Source: Brevundimonas huaxiensis
GTDB lineage: Bacteria > Pseudomonadota > Alphaproteobacteria > Caulobacterales > Caulobacteraceae
NCBI RefSeq assembly: GCF_014218725.1
Contig: NZ_JABBJE010000001.1
Span: 806,001-870,000 of the forward strand
Length of the DNA stretch: 64,000 bases
Reading direction: 5' to 3'
The notes under the pieces were generated by a model. It saw only the letters and a list, made by a program, of their open reading frames with translations. It had not been told where the DNA came from and did no database searches. The translations under genes were made by a program, and so were the position numbers. Shown in pieces: positions 53,035-62,364 of this stretch. Position 1 is the first letter of the stretch; each line of letters begins with the position of its first letter.

Positions 53035-53970
53035 TCAGGCGGCGCGGGCGCGAATGGCGACGTGTCGGACGCCGTGCTCCATCGCCTTCTGCCCGAGGTT
53101 CATCGCGGGGCCGAACGGACGGTCGCCCGAGCCCCTGCCCTCGCCCAGGGAATGGGCCAGGGTGAGGCAGATTTCCGGCTCCAGCGCGATCAGGTCGTCG
53201 TTCGCCCGGAAGGGAGCCGCCTTGCCGTGGGCGTCGAAATCCGCCCGCGCCAGGATCAGCTTCACCCCCTTCTGCTGAGACCATTTGATCGCCAACTTCT
53301 CGGAGCCCTTCGCCCCGGTCGTGGCGAGCGCCATGTCCGGCCATTCCGTCAGCGCCCAGTTCAGGGCGTCGAAAATCCGTCCGGCGTCTTCGGCCGTATC
53401 GGCCGAGGGCGCGCCCCGGAAGGCGATCACCGGTCCGCCCGGATCCGCCTCGCCGGACTTCCGCGCGCGGAGGCTGCGGATCGCCTGCTTCGCCTCCAGC
53501 TGGGCCGCCGTCAGGAAGTTGCCCCGGCGGCTGCCGCGCCAGGCCGTCCAGACCTCGCCGGTGGAGACCGTCCAGCAGTGGGCCGCCGCGTCGCGCACCA
53601 GCTCCGTCGCCAGGGCGGCGGCGTCTCCCGCGCGGGCCTTGGCCGTCGCCTCCTGAAGCTCGACGTCGGCCGCCTCGGAGCCGTCGAAGTCGCGGTCCAG
53701 GGCCCGCATCGTGTCCCGGGCCCGGTCGGCGTCGCGCTCGATCCGCCCCGCCGCCGAGTGGAAGGCGCCGATGAGCGCCTCGCCCAGGATGGTCTGGTAG
53801 TCTTCCAGTGCGGTGTCGGCGATCACGTCGAGCAGCTCGGTCATCAGGGCGTGCCCCAGCTGGAGCAGCGCCTCTTCCGTCGGGTGCGGGCGGACCTCGC
53901 CGAGGGCGGCCGTCTGGTCGTCGAAGGCGGAGGCGGACTTGATGAAGGAAGAAGAAGTGAAGGGTTGCAT
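53035..53970 (-). CDS. DUF2493 (SLOG-fold) protein
   Basis: A 311-residue protein. The N-terminal two thirds are helical (HALMTELLDVIADTALEDYQTILGEALIGAFHSAAGRIERDADRARDTMRAL). The C-terminus is a DUF2493/YspA-like Rossmann domain (VIAFRGAPSADTAEDAGRIFDALNWALTEWPDMALATTGAKGSEKLAIKWSQQKGVKLILA) of the SLOG superfamily, which bind nucleotide-derived ligands. Such proteins are regular residents of plasmids and integrative elements. The start at 53970 was chosen because of AAGGA 8 bases upstream. Its ligand is unknown. Confidence 0.8.
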   Translation of the reverse strand: MQPFTSSSFIKSASAFDDQTAALGEVRPHPTEEALLQLGHALMTELLDVIADTALEDYQTILGEALIGAFHSAAGRIERDADRARDTMRALDRDFDGSEAADVELQEATAKARAGDAAALATELVRDAAAHCWTVSTGEVWTAWRGSRRGNFLTAAQLEAKQAIRSLRARKSGEADPGGPVIAFRGAPSADTAEDAGRIFDALNWALTEWPDMALATTGAKGSEKLAIKWSQQKGVKLILARADFDAHGKAAPFRANDDLIALEPEICLTLAHSLGEGRGSGDRPFGPAMNLGQKAMEHGVRHVAIRARAA

Positions 53971-54279
53971 CGGGAACATCCTTGAAGATGTCGAAGCGCC
54001 CCATGCGCAACGACCCCGGTCTTGGCCACGTCGGGGTCCCCGATAGTCACCGGAGCGGAGGACCGCTTGTCCTGCGCGGAGGGGAACGGCGAAGCCGTTG
54101 ACTTCCGGGGTGACGTGACAAGATCGGAGGGCGTTGTGTGGGGGCATGTCCTCGCCCCCTTCGGGCGAGGACCCCGTTCGGCGCCGTCGCGCCGAGACCG
54201 CCCGAAGAGACGGTCGCCGCCCGTCCCGTCGTCGTCGGCGGAGCCGGCGACGGTCTCGGACGTCGTGTCCAGCCGGTCG
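53971..54279. other. Non-coding gap with strong hairpin
   Basis: A 309-base gap without a supported gene. It contains a perfect 10-base stem GTCCTCGCCC/GGGCGAGGAC at 54148-54172 (loop CCTTC), 108 bases beyond the gcrA stop, which may end leftward transcription. The promoter for the DUF2493 gene should lie in the left part. Confidence 0.5.
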
Positions 54280-54756
54280 TCAGGCCAGACCGGCGAGCTG
54301 CATCAGCGCCTCGGCCGACTGCGGCCTGCGCTGGTAGGCGATCTCCGCGTGCGCGGCGCAGAAGACGCCGCGCGCGACCGGACGGCCACAGAGGCGGAAC
54401 GCCGGCGCGCCGGGTTCGCCGTAAGGGAAACGGCAGTCGCAACGGCGGACGCTCAGGATGGTGGCGAGGCCGAACGCCGGCGCCTCTGGCGCGACGCCGG
54501 ACCGGGCGCTGGTCCGCACGGGCGCCGGCCGGCCAGAACGTCCCGGCGCGCGGCGCGGTCCTTTCGGCGCGGTAACAGGCGAAATCACCGGCGGGGCTGG
54601 CGAGCGGCCGAGGGACAATTTCATCCGATGAACCTTGCCGAGCACGGCGCTGCGGGTCACGTCCTCGCCCAGGGTGTCGGCGATCCGCTGGGCGCTCCAC
54701 CCCAGAGACCAGAGCGTCTTGAGTCTCGCGATACGGTCTTCGGTCCAGACAGACAT
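54280..54756 (-). CDS. gcrA: GcrA-family cell-cycle regulator homologue
   Basis: A 158-residue protein with the full GcrA layout: an N-terminal DNA-binding helix-turn-helix (MSVWTEDRIARLKTLWSLGWSAQRIADTLGEDVTRSAVLGKVHRMKL), a Pro/Arg-rich linker and a C-terminal Cys/His cluster (CDCRFPYGEPGAPAFRLCGRPVARGVFCAAHAEIAYQ). GcrA binds RNA polymerase holoenzyme and activates promoters carrying methylated GANTC in alphaproteobacteria. A copy inside a mobile element's DNA-processing block is notable and could bias host cell-cycle transcription or time element genes. The start at MSVWTED matches the family. Confidence 0.88.
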   Translation of the reverse strand: MSVWTEDRIARLKTLWSLGWSAQRIADTLGEDVTRSAVLGKVHRMKLSLGRSPAPPVISPVTAPKGPRRAPGRSGRPAPVRTSARSGVAPEAPAFGLATILSVRRCDCRFPYGEPGAPAFRLCGRPVARGVFCAAHAEIAYQRRPQSAEALMQLAGLA

Positions 54757-54834
54757 GGTCAGGCTCCCTCGCCTTTCGAGCCCCATCGGCTCGCCTGTCC
54801 GTCCCCGCCTTCTCCTCCCGGTCTCAGCACAAGA

Positions 54835-54864
54835 AGGGCCCGGCGTGCGAAGCGTCCGGGCCCT
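54835..54864 (-). terminator. Terminator after ssb
   Basis: Perfect arms AGGGCCCGG/CCGGGCCCT with a 12-base loop, followed on the minus strand by TTCTTGT. It lies 23 bases after the ssb stop and ends the leftward operon before gcrA. Confidence 0.8.
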
Positions 54865-54887
54865 CCCGCCTGTCGCGACCTCCCCGC

Positions 54888-55307
54888 TCAGAACGGGATG
54901 TCGTCGTTCAGATCGTAGCCGCCGTCGCCTTCCGGCGACCCGTCCGCCACACCGCCGACGGACGCCTCCATCGCGGCGCGGCGGTTCTTCAACCGGATGT
55001 CGCTGACGACCAGGCGCAGGTCGTAGTGTTCGACGCCGTCCTTGCCCGTCCAGGTGTCGTTCTCGACATGGCCTTGAATCACGACGCGGCTGCCCTTGCG
55101 CGCGTAGGGCTGCAGGTAGTTCTCGGTCGTGGCCTCGTTGAAGCAGATGCAGTTGAAGCCGGTCGTCCGTTCGCCGGGCGTGCCGTCGGCGCGCCGGAAG
55201 CGCGTGGTCTCCAGCACGCGGAAGCTCGCGCGCTTCTTGCCGCTGCCCTGGGCCGACAGGATCGAGGGATCGGCGGCCAGATAGCCTTCGAGGGTCAGGG
55301 TCTGCAT
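54888..55307 (-). CDS. ssb: Single-stranded DNA-binding protein
   Basis: A 139-residue OB-fold protein (MQTLTLEGYLAADPSILSAQGSGKKRASFRVLETTRFRRADG...GSRVVIQGHVENDTWTGKDGVEHYDLRLVVSDI) with the acidic tip DLNDDIPF that recruits replication and repair proteins. It coats the transferred strand after conjugation. A second, tail-less SSB-like gene lies 43 bases upstream. Confidence 0.92.
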   Translation of the reverse strand: MQTLTLEGYLAADPSILSAQGSGKKRASFRVLETTRFRRADGTPGERTTGFNCICFNEATTENYLQPYARKGSRVVIQGHVENDTWTGKDGVEHYDLRLVVSDIRLKNRRAAMEASVGGVADGSPEGDGGYDLNDDIPF

Positions 55308-55350
55308 GGGGTTCAGTCTCCTAGGAATGAGGGGTTGATGAATGTGCGGA

Positions 55351-55704
55351 TCAGGCCGCGACGCGGTCTTCGGTGACCTGGTCCTGCCGGTCTTCCGCCC
55401 AGTCGAGAACGGTCAGCCGGTTCACCACCAGCTCCTTGGCGGTGCGCTCCTGGCCGTCCCGTGTGGCGTAGGCGGTGTCGATGAACGCGCCGACGACCAC
55501 GGCCTCGCAGCCCTGCGCCAGGCCGCGGGCGATGACCCTCTCGTTCAGGCCCTTCGACCAGCTGACGCAGTTGACGCCGACCAGCCGGGGCTTGCCGGCG
55601 CTGTCGGTCCCGCGTTGCTCGAGCAGCCGGAAGACGGCCTTGCCGAAATCGTCGCTGATCTGGGGATCGGCCGCGAGGCGGCCCGTGAACACCATGGTCT
55701 GCAT
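55351..55704 (-). CDS. SSB-like OB-fold protein without acidic tail
   Basis: A 117-residue single-stranded DNA-binding-like protein (MQTMVFTGRLAADPQISDDFGKAVFRLLEQRGTDSAGK...EAVVVGAFIDTAYATRDGQERTAKELVVNRLTVLD). It lacks the DDIPF-type tip found in its neighbour and ends TEDRVAA. It is probably a divergent duplicate that binds DNA or partners with the other SSB but does not recruit the usual SSB clients. A long open frame upstream of this start is a shadow of the helicase gene. Confidence 0.85.
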   Translation of the reverse strand: MQTMVFTGRLAADPQISDDFGKAVFRLLEQRGTDSAGKPRLVGVNCVSWSKGLNERVIARGLAQGCEAVVVGAFIDTAYATRDGQERTAKELVVNRLTVLDWAEDRQDQVTEDRVAA

Positions 55705-55791
55705 GTCAGTCTCCTGTTGATCCGAAGCCGTCCGGGGAGACGATCTCCCCGATCCCGCTTCATCCGAGACCTCCCTTCCTCCCGACTTCCT

Positions 55792-55815
55792 CCGGTCGGG
55801 CCTCCGCCCGACCGG
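55792..55815 (-). terminator. Hairpin after helicase gene
   Basis: Perfect 9-base arms CCGGTCGGG/CCCGACCGG with loop CCTCCG, 8 bases beyond the helicase stop. A second stem, CGGGGAGA/TCTCCCCG, lies at 55734-55752. Neither has a T-run, so they may be weak terminators or mRNA-stabilising structures before the SSB-like gene. Confidence 0.55.
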
Positions 55816-55823
55816 GACGCGGA

Positions 55824-58800
55824 TCACGCAGCCGCGCCGTCGAGGACGGACTGCACGGGGTGACGCCGCAGCACCGCCTCCACCACATCGGGCCGATCCA
55901 CCGGCACGAAGAGCCTCGGGGTATAGGCGATGATCTCGACGAAGCAGCCGAGCGCCACGAGCGCGTCCCGGTCCATCCGTCCGCCCACCACCTCCAGCCG
56001 CCAGCGATCCATCACCCGGGCGCGCTTCAGCCACAGTCCCCCCGCCAGCGAGAGTTGCACGTTGCGGTCCAGGAGCGCGGCCGCCGATCGCGCGCCGTCG
56101 GCCCAGGCGTCGCCTAGGGACGTGAGGCCGAGCGCGGCTTTCAGGGACGACGCCTGGACCTCGTCCAGCACCCGGCCCAGCCAGCGCCGACCGTCCGGCG
56201 CGCGGACACGGCGCACGGCGCAACCCTTGGCCGGCAGCCGTCCCCAGATCGGCAGGAGAAGTCCGGTGGCGAGCGTCAGCCGGCGCGTCCGCCACGGATC
56301 CGCCGCGGCCACCTCGGCGTCCCAGATCGTGCGCCATGTCGCCGCGTCGGCCTCGGCCCAGGCGGATTCCGCGAACGCCTTTTCCGGCATGACTCCCCGT
56401 TGGTCGGGCCGCACCAGCCGCACGGCGGGCACGAGACGATCGTCGTCGGTCGTCGTGGTCAGGCCGAGTTCCGCCACCGCCGCCCGGCCCGACCGCGCAT
56501 TGACGACGAACTTGCAGGCTCCCGCCTTCGCTTCAGCGGACGCCGCATCGGCTGGAAGCAGGTCTCGCGCGACCTTCAGCTCGAAAGTGACGAGCGCCGT
56601 CTCGGCGCCGGTGGCGAGGTCGGTGCGGATGGTCTCGGCGTCGATCACCTCCAGCGCCTCCGCCTCTATGTCTTCCAGTCCGCGATCGAGCTCCCCCGAG
56701 GCCGCGGCCCGCTCCAGAATCCCCGAGAGGATCGCGTCGAAGTCCGCGAACAGGGCGTTCTGGTCGGCGATCCGCAGGGCCAGAAGCCGGTTCAGGAAGG
56801 TGTGGATCGGCGGCAGGTCGTCCGACGGCTTCAGGCCGCCGTCGGCGTCGCGCAACTTCAGCCCGGTCTTGCCTTCGAAGGTCTCCAGGTCCATCGCCGC
56901 CAGCTCCCCGAAGCCGAGCGCGCCGTAGAACACCAGCAGCGCCCGACGCGCCCACGGACTTTCCAGATTGTCCTCGGCCCGGAAAAGGCCGGCGCCGGCC
57001 GTGCGGCGTTCACCGCGCGTCAGGGCGCCCAGGGAGTCGAGCCGTCGGGCGATGGTGGAGGTGAAGCGTTTCTCGCCATGGATGTCGGTGACCACGGGCC
57101 GGAACAGGGGCGCCGAGGCCTGGTGCGTCCGGTGGCTCCGCCCCAGCCCTTGGATGGCGGCGTCGGCGCGCCAGCCCGGCTCGACGAGATAGTGAACGCG
57201 ACGCTGCCGGTTCGGGGCCGAGAGGTCGGCGTGGTAGCTGCGCCCCGTGCCGCCGGCCTCGGAGAAGACGAGCACCCGTTTGCGGCCCGCCATAAAGGCG
57301 TCCGTCTCGGCGCGCGCGGCCGACGCACCGCGGCGCTCAACGACGCGACGGCCCTCCCGTCGCACCACGCGGCGCGACCGTCCGGTGATCTCCGCCACAT
57401 GGTCGGTCCCGAACGCGTCCAGCAACGCGTCCAGCGCACCGGGGACCGCGGGCAGGCCGGCCAATCGGGCGATCAGGAAGGCGCGGCGCTGGAGCGCCTC
57501 TTGGCTGACGGCAGGCCGCCCATCGACCAGGACGGGAACAAGCGTCACGCCGCCGTCCGCGTCCTCGATCGCTTCCATCAGATGAACGGGAAAGGCCTCG
57601 CGCAGATAGTCCAGGACGTATTCGCGCGGCGTCAGGTCGATCGAGAGGTTGTTCCACTCCTCCGGCGGAACGGAGGCCAAGCGGCGTTCCATCACCGCCT
57701 CGTTGGTCGACACGATCTGGACGACGGCGGAGCGTCCTTCGGCGAGGTCCGCCCGGATGGCGGCGATCAGGGTGGGCGCCTTCAGCCCGGCCAGCAGATG
57801 GCCGAAGAAGCGCAGCTTTGCCCCCTCGAACGCCGAATGAACCGCGGAGGCGGCCATCGGGCTTTTGGGTTTGCCGTCCGCGCCCGCCAGGCCGGTCGCC
57901 TTCAGGGCTTCGGCGAGATGGGCGTGGATCATCTGGAACGCGTCGGCCCAGGCGTCCCAGATGGCGACGTCGTCCTCGGTCAGGGCATGGGCGAGCGGCG
58001 CATATTCGACGCCCTCGAACGACAGGCTGCGCGCCACATAGAGGCCGAGCGCCTTGAGCTCGCGCGCGACCAACTCCATGGCCGCGACGCCGCCCTTGTC
58101 CATGGCGTCGAGGAAGTCCTCGCGGGTCGTGAACGGCGCCTCCGGTCCGCCCCACAGGCCTAGCCGCGAGGCGTAGGCGAGGTTCTCGGCCGTCGTCGCG
58201 CCGGTCGCCGAAACGTAGAGGATGCGGGCGTTCGGAAGGCGGTTCTGCAGGGCCAGGCCCGCCATGCCTTGCAACGACGCCTTCTTCGCGCCCCGGGCGC
58301 CCTTGCCGCCCCCGGCGGCGTTGGCCATGGCGTGAGCCTCGTCGAAGGCGATCACCCCGTCGAAATCCTCGCCCAGCCAGGCGACGATCTGGTCGAGGCG
58401 GGACATCTTGGGGCCGCGCGCGGGCTGCCGCAGCGTCGCATAGGTGGTGAAGACCACGCCCCGATCGAGCCGTACGGTCTCGCCGAGCTTCCAGCTGTTC
58501 AGCGGGGTAAGGTCCGACGCGGCCCCGCCGATGGCCGCCCAGTCCCGCCGGGCGTCCTCCAGCAGGGCGTCGCTGCGGGACAGCCAGAGCGCGCGCGTGC
58601 GGCCCTGGGCCATGTTGTCGGCGATGACGGCGGCGATCTGACGGCCCTTGCCGCAGCCGGTGCCGTCGCCGAGGAAGAAGCCCCGGCGGAGCTGGACGGC
58701 GCCGGGCGCGTCGTCACGGGACAGGACCAGCCGATGGGCCGCCTCGCCCGGCGTCCACCAGGCCGGCAACAGGCCGGAGTGGGCCTCGCCGGCGTAGATG

Positions 58801-60086
58801 ACGGTTTCGGTTTGGGCGTCGGAGATCCGCCCTTCGTCGCGCAGCGCCCGCGGCAACACCGGCCGGTAGGTCGGCGCGGGCGGGGCCACGGAGGCCATCG
58901 GCCCGGACTCCACCAGCGGCGACGGGTGCGGCCGAGGGTCCGGCAGGACGATGCGCGCCAGCCCGTGGGCCTGATAGAGGCCGATGTCGCGTCCCTCGCC
59001 CGTCCAGGCGCGCGTCTCGTAGTCCACGGCGGACGCGCCCGCTAGGAAGGCGAGGCGCGCGGACGCGCGCGCGCCGGCGCGGCCTCCGGGTGCCAGAAGC
59101 GAAGCGGGAGACGCTTCGAGCCGGGCGCGCGGCCGGGCGCCCGCGCGCCCCGGCACGGCGGCGGCCAGGATCGCGGCGGTCGCCAGGTCGTCCGCCACGG
59201 CGAGCGGTGCGACCTCCGCACCGGTCTCGTCCCGCTCCAGCACCAGCAGACCGGTCTCCACCGACGTGCCGTGCCGGGCGAAAGCGCGCGGCGGAAAGAG
59301 TATCCGGGCGACGATGCGGCCCCCATCCGACAGCCGGCGCAGGCCGCGCTCGTCCGACAGGGCCGAAGCCGGCGCGACCGCCGCGAGACGTCCGCCGTCG
59401 GCGAGCGCGCCCAGCGCCGCCTTCAGATGGCGGTCAAGGTCCGTGAACGGAGGATTGCAAACCGCGACGTCGAACCGGCCCGCGGCGTCCAGCAGGTCGT
59501 GGATGTGGCGGCCGTCGAGGCGCGAGCGCCGCGCCGCCGGAAACAGGCCGTCGAGCAGGGCGGCGCGGCCGTCCGCCGGCTCGTTGAGCCACAGGACGCC
59601 GCCGCAGGCCTCCGCCACAGCCGCGATCAGACCCGTGCCGGCCGAGGGTTCCAGCACCCGGTCGCCGGGGCGCACCTGGGCCGCGAGCACCGCGATCGCC
59701 GCCAGCTCCGGTGGTGTGGAGAACTGATCCAGGGCGACCTGGTCCTCGCTGCGCCGGCTGTGCGTCAGGCCGAGCGCGGAGACCGCAGCCAGCAGGGCGG
59801 CGATCTCCGCTGGCGCGTCCTCGAGGCGGGCGACCTGGGGGGCTAGGCGCCGGATCTGAAGCACCGTGGCGGCCTCGATCGCCTCGTAGGCGTCGCGCCA
59901 GAGCCATTTGCTTTCTGTGTCGGCGCCGCCGAAGAGGGTCGTCATCACCTCCGAGACCAGACGGCGATCCAGCGGGCGCGATCGCGCGAGATGGCCTGCC
60001 AGCGCCCGGGCGGCCGCCAGCACATTGGCGGCGTGGGGCGTGTCGGTCGCGGGAGGAAAGAGGGACAGGGTCGAGGTCGAGGACAT
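55824..60086 (-). CDS. Giant methylase-helicase protein, Strawberry-notch family
   Basis: A 1420-residue protein. Residues 110-230 form an N6-methyltransferase-like domain (EPSAGTG at 147-153; CNPPFTD near 211). The centre is a superfamily-2 helicase with Walker A GDGTGCGKG and the DEAH motif in IAFDEAHAMAN. The C-terminal helicase half is the Strawberry-notch type (GGTGRSYHADLSAPNRQRRVHYLVEPGWRADAAIQGLGRSHRTHQ). Such fusions occur on plasmids and phages and are thought to protect or process incoming DNA; the exact role is unknown. The start at MSSTSTLSL was chosen from where homology-like sequence begins; the frame upstream is Arg/Gly-rich shadow. Confidence 0.88.
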   Translation of the reverse strand: MSSTSTLSLFPPATDTPHAANVLAAARALAGHLARSRPLDRRLVSEVMTTLFGGADTESKWLWRDAYEAIEAATVLQIRRLAPQVARLEDAPAEIAALLAAVSALGLTHSRRSEDQVALDQFSTPPELAAIAVLAAQVRPGDRVLEPSAGTGLIAAVAEACGGVLWLNEPADGRAALLDGLFPAARRSRLDGRHIHDLLDAAGRFDVAVCNPPFTDLDRHLKAALGALADGGRLAAVAPASALSDERGLRRLSDGGRIVARILFPPRAFARHGTSVETGLLVLERDETGAEVAPLAVADDLATAAILAAAVPGRAGARPRARLEASPASLLAPGGRAGARASARLAFLAGASAVDYETRAWTGEGRDIGLYQAHGLARIVLPDPRPHPSPLVESGPMASVAPPAPTYRPVLPRALRDEGRISDAQTETVIYAGEAHSGLLPAWWTPGEAAHRLVLSRDDAPGAVQLRRGFFLGDGTGCGKGRQIAAVIADNMAQGRTRALWLSRSDALLEDARRDWAAIGGAASDLTPLNSWKLGETVRLDRGVVFTTYATLRQPARGPKMSRLDQIVAWLGEDFDGVIAFDEAHAMANAAGGGKGARGAKKASLQGMAGLALQNRLPNARILYVSATGATTAENLAYASRLGLWGGPEAPFTTREDFLDAMDKGGVAAMELVARELKALGLYVARSLSFEGVEYAPLAHALTEDDVAIWDAWADAFQMIHAHLAEALKATGLAGADGKPKSPMAASAVHSAFEGAKLRFFGHLLAGLKAPTLIAAIRADLAEGRSAVVQIVSTNEAVMERRLASVPPEEWNNLSIDLTPREYVLDYLREAFPVHLMEAIEDADGGVTLVPVLVDGRPAVSQEALQRRAFLIARLAGLPAVPGALDALLDAFGTDHVAEITGRSRRVVRREGRRVVERRGASAARAETDAFMAGRKRVLVFSEAGGTGRSYHADLSAPNRQRRVHYLVEPGWRADAAIQGLGRSHRTHQASAPLFRPVVTDIHGEKRFTSTIARRLDSLGALTRGERRTAGAGLFRAEDNLESPWARRALLVFYGALGFGELAAMDLETFEGKTGLKLRDADGGLKPSDDLPPIHTFLNRLLALRIADQNALFADFDAILSGILERAAASGELDRGLEDIEAEALEVIDAETIRTDLATGAETALVTFELKVARDLLPADAASAEAKAGACKFVVNARSGRAAVAELGLTTTTDDDRLVPAVRLVRPDQRGVMPEKAFAESAWAEADAATWRTIWDAEVAAADPWRTRRLTLATGLLLPIWGRLPAKGCAVRRVRAPDGRRWLGRVLDEVQASSLKAALGLTSLGDAWADGARSAAALLDRNVQLSLAGGLWLKRARVMDRWRLEVVGGRMDRDALVALGCFVEIIAYTPRLFVPVDRPDVVEAVLRRHPVQSVLDGAAA

Positions 60087-60191
60087 GGTCGCGGCTCCGC
60101 TCGCCGGGAGCGGAGGGCGCATCCCCCACGGTCCTCCAGGCTCGCCGCGCCTGGCCCTCTTCTTCCCTTTCAACAGGAACGGCGCGCACAA

Positions 60192-60221
60192 AACCCGCCC
60201 CGCCGGACGGCGGAGCGGGTT
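60192..60221 (-). terminator. Terminator after ParB-like gene
   Basis: A 13-base stem (AACCCGCCCCGCC/GGCGGAGCGGGTT, one mismatch, GGAC loop) followed on the minus strand by TTTTGTG. It lies 18 bases past the ParB-like stop and separates it from the helicase gene. Confidence 0.85.
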
Positions 60222-60238
60222 CTTGGGCGGCAGGGGTC

Positions 60239-62338
60239 TCAGGCGGTCTGCTGGAGGGCCGCCTCCCCCGCCTCGGTGACGACGAAGGCGCCGGCGCCGT
60301 CCGCCTCGGGCGAGGCGGCCCCTTCGGCCGCGGCGTCCGACGGGTCGGGCCCGTCCATCACCGCCGCCTCCGGATCGCCGTCCGGCATGTCGGTCGTCCA
60401 CGACAGACTGGCCGGCGCCCAGGTGCGTTCGGCCGCCCGTTCCGCCACCCAGTCGACCAGGTCCGTCTTCTTAAGCACGCCGACGCGGGGATCGCTCGGC
60501 TCTCCCATCGCCTCCAGCATGCCGAGCAGGAGCGCCTTGGAATGCGGCTTGAGGAAGTCGGCGTCCGGCGTCCAGTGCAAGGTGATGTCCGCGCCGCAGA
60601 GAGCAGCCAGTTCCGCCGCCTCGGCGCGCGCGGCCCGCCGGATCAGGCTGGTCCGCTCTTCGCGCAGATCGAGCGTCAGGGCCGTCAGCTCGGCGAGCAG
60701 GCTCATCTTGTCGCCATGCGCGAGCGCGTGAACCCAGGCGATCACCGTCTGGTCCGACCCCTCCCAAGCCGCGCGCCGTTCATCGAGCCGTTGGCGAGCG
60801 TCGCCGTCCAGAGGCTCGATGATCCGTCCGCCGGCGGGATTGAAGGCCGTCGCGGTCAGGGCGAAGGCGGATTCGGATCGTGCGCCGGACCCGCGGACCG
60901 CGACCTGGACGAACAGGCGCGCGATCAGCGCCGTGAGCGCCGCTCCCGGATCGTCGGCCAGCGCCCGGATCAGGCCGCGTGTTGCGACATCGGTGCGCAC
61001 CGCGTGCAGGGCGTGATTGATCCCCTCAGTCTCGGGCTCCGGCGCCTCGACCTCCGGCGCCCGATAGAATCGCCCGTTCGCCGGCGACAGATCGCCGTCG
61101 TCGTCGACCTCATCGCGAGCGTCGCTGAGTTCCTCGTTGTCCTGGATCTCCGGCTCGACCGGGGTGAAGCAGCGGATGTCGAGGCCCGCCCGGACGGACG
61201 GGAAGAAGACCAGTGTCGTGGCGACGCGACCGCCCCAGCTGATCTGGTCCATCGCGAGGCGCGCCTTCGCCATCGCGATCAGCAGGGGATCGACGACGGC
61301 CGGGTCCGTGGTTTCGGCAAGCCGTTCCCCGACCGCCTCGGCGGCGGCGTTGAAGACCTCGCGCGCCTCGCGATAGGCGTCCAGCTCGGCGGCGGGCAGC
61401 ATGCCGCCATAGGCGTAGCGGGCCGGTTCCAGATCGTCGGGCAGCTCGAGAGCGTCGCCCGCCGACACATGGACGGCAAGGCCTTCCGCCTCGAAGACCA
61501 GGGCGATCTCTCGCGCGCGCCGCGTCCAGACGTCGGTCAGGATCGCCGGGTCGAGAAGCACCGGCGCGCGCTCTCCGAACAGATCGACGACGGTGCGGCC
61601 GCCGGCCGCCGCATAGCGCTCCGCGCCGACCAGGGCGCAGCGCGCGTCGCCCGCCGTGACCTGGTCTTCGTCCAGCTTCTCGGTGATGCGCCAGTCCTGG
61701 AAGCCGTGCCCGTCGAGCGTCATTTGCGCATATTCGGCCTGCTCGGCCTTGTCCGGCAGCCGGGCGAGCAGCCGGGCCTGCCGCAGATTGAGCCGACCGC
61801 GCCGCAAGGCTTCGAGGGCCACGGGTGGCAGGGCCGACAGGGCGGCGAGCCGCTTCACGTCGATCTCGGCGTACCCCAAGGCCTTCGCGATCCCGGGCAC
61901 GGCGAGTTTGCCCTTGAGCATCCGGCCGATCGCGGCGATGACGTCGGCGACGTGAACCGGGGCGGCGGTGTTGGTGAGCAGGACAGCGGCCGCCTGGCGC
62001 GCGGGATCCGTCTCCACCACCACGTCCACGAGGAAGCCGTCGTCGATGCGGCCGCCTTCCAGCAGATAGCGCAAGGCGAGGAGGCGACGACGGCCGTCCA
62101 GGGCCATGTTCGCCCGCTCCTTTCGCCGTCCCGGGCGCACGGTCAGCGGCTCCAGCTGGCCCGCCGCGAACAGGGTTTCCGCCAGCAGCGGAATGTCGTC
62201 GTCCGGCGGTTCGCCGAAGCGCAGGTTCTCAGGGGCGATATCCACATCGCGGAGGGGAACCCGCAGCCGGGCACGGGCTGCGGCGATGTCGAACGGCGTC
62301 TCGACGACCGTGAGGGCGGCGGAGGCGGATCTGGGCAT
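60239..62338 (-). CDS. ParB/RepB-type partition protein, extended
   Basis: A 699-residue ParB-family protein, about twice the usual length. The N-terminus has the ParB/Srx-like CTPase fold ([44 protein letters not shown]...[14 protein letters not shown]), then a helix-turn-helix region ([48 protein letters not shown]). The rest is helical, with acidic stretches. No parA lies in the window, so it may act in element maintenance or gene control instead of classical partition. The start at 62338 has AGGAG about 7 bases upstream. Confidence 0.88.
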   Translation of the reverse strand: MPRSASAALTVVETPFDIAAARARLRVPLRDVDIAPENLRFGEPPDDDIPLLAETLFAAGQLEPLTVRPGRRKERANMALDGRRRLLALRYLLEGGRIDDGFLVDVVVETDPARQAAAVLLTNTAAPVHVADVIAAIGRMLKGKLAVPGIAKALGYAEIDVKRLAALSALPPVALEALRRGRLNLRQARLLARLPDKAEQAEYAQMTLDGHGFQDWRITEKLDEDQVTAGDARCALVGAERYAAAGGRTVVDLFGERAPVLLDPAILTDVWTRRAREIALVFEAEGLAVHVSAGDALELPDDLEPARYAYGGMLPAAELDAYREAREVFNAAAEAVGERLAETTDPAVVDPLLIAMAKARLAMDQISWGGRVATTLVFFPSVRAGLDIRCFTPVEPEIQDNEELSDARDEVDDDGDLSPANGRFYRAPEVEAPEPETEGINHALHAVRTDVATRGLIRALADDPGAALTALIARLFVQVAVRGSGARSESAFALTATAFNPAGGRIIEPLDGDARQRLDERRAAWEGSDQTVIAWVHALAHGDKMSLLAELTALTLDLREERTSLIRRAARAEAAELAALCGADITLHWTPDADFLKPHSKALLLGMLEAMGEPSDPRVGVLKKTDLVDWVAERAAERTWAPASLSWTTDMPDGDPEAAVMDGPDPSDAAAEGAASPEADGAGAFVVTEAGEAALQQTA

Positions 62339-62364
62339 GGTGGAACTCCTGCCGGCGACGGGGC

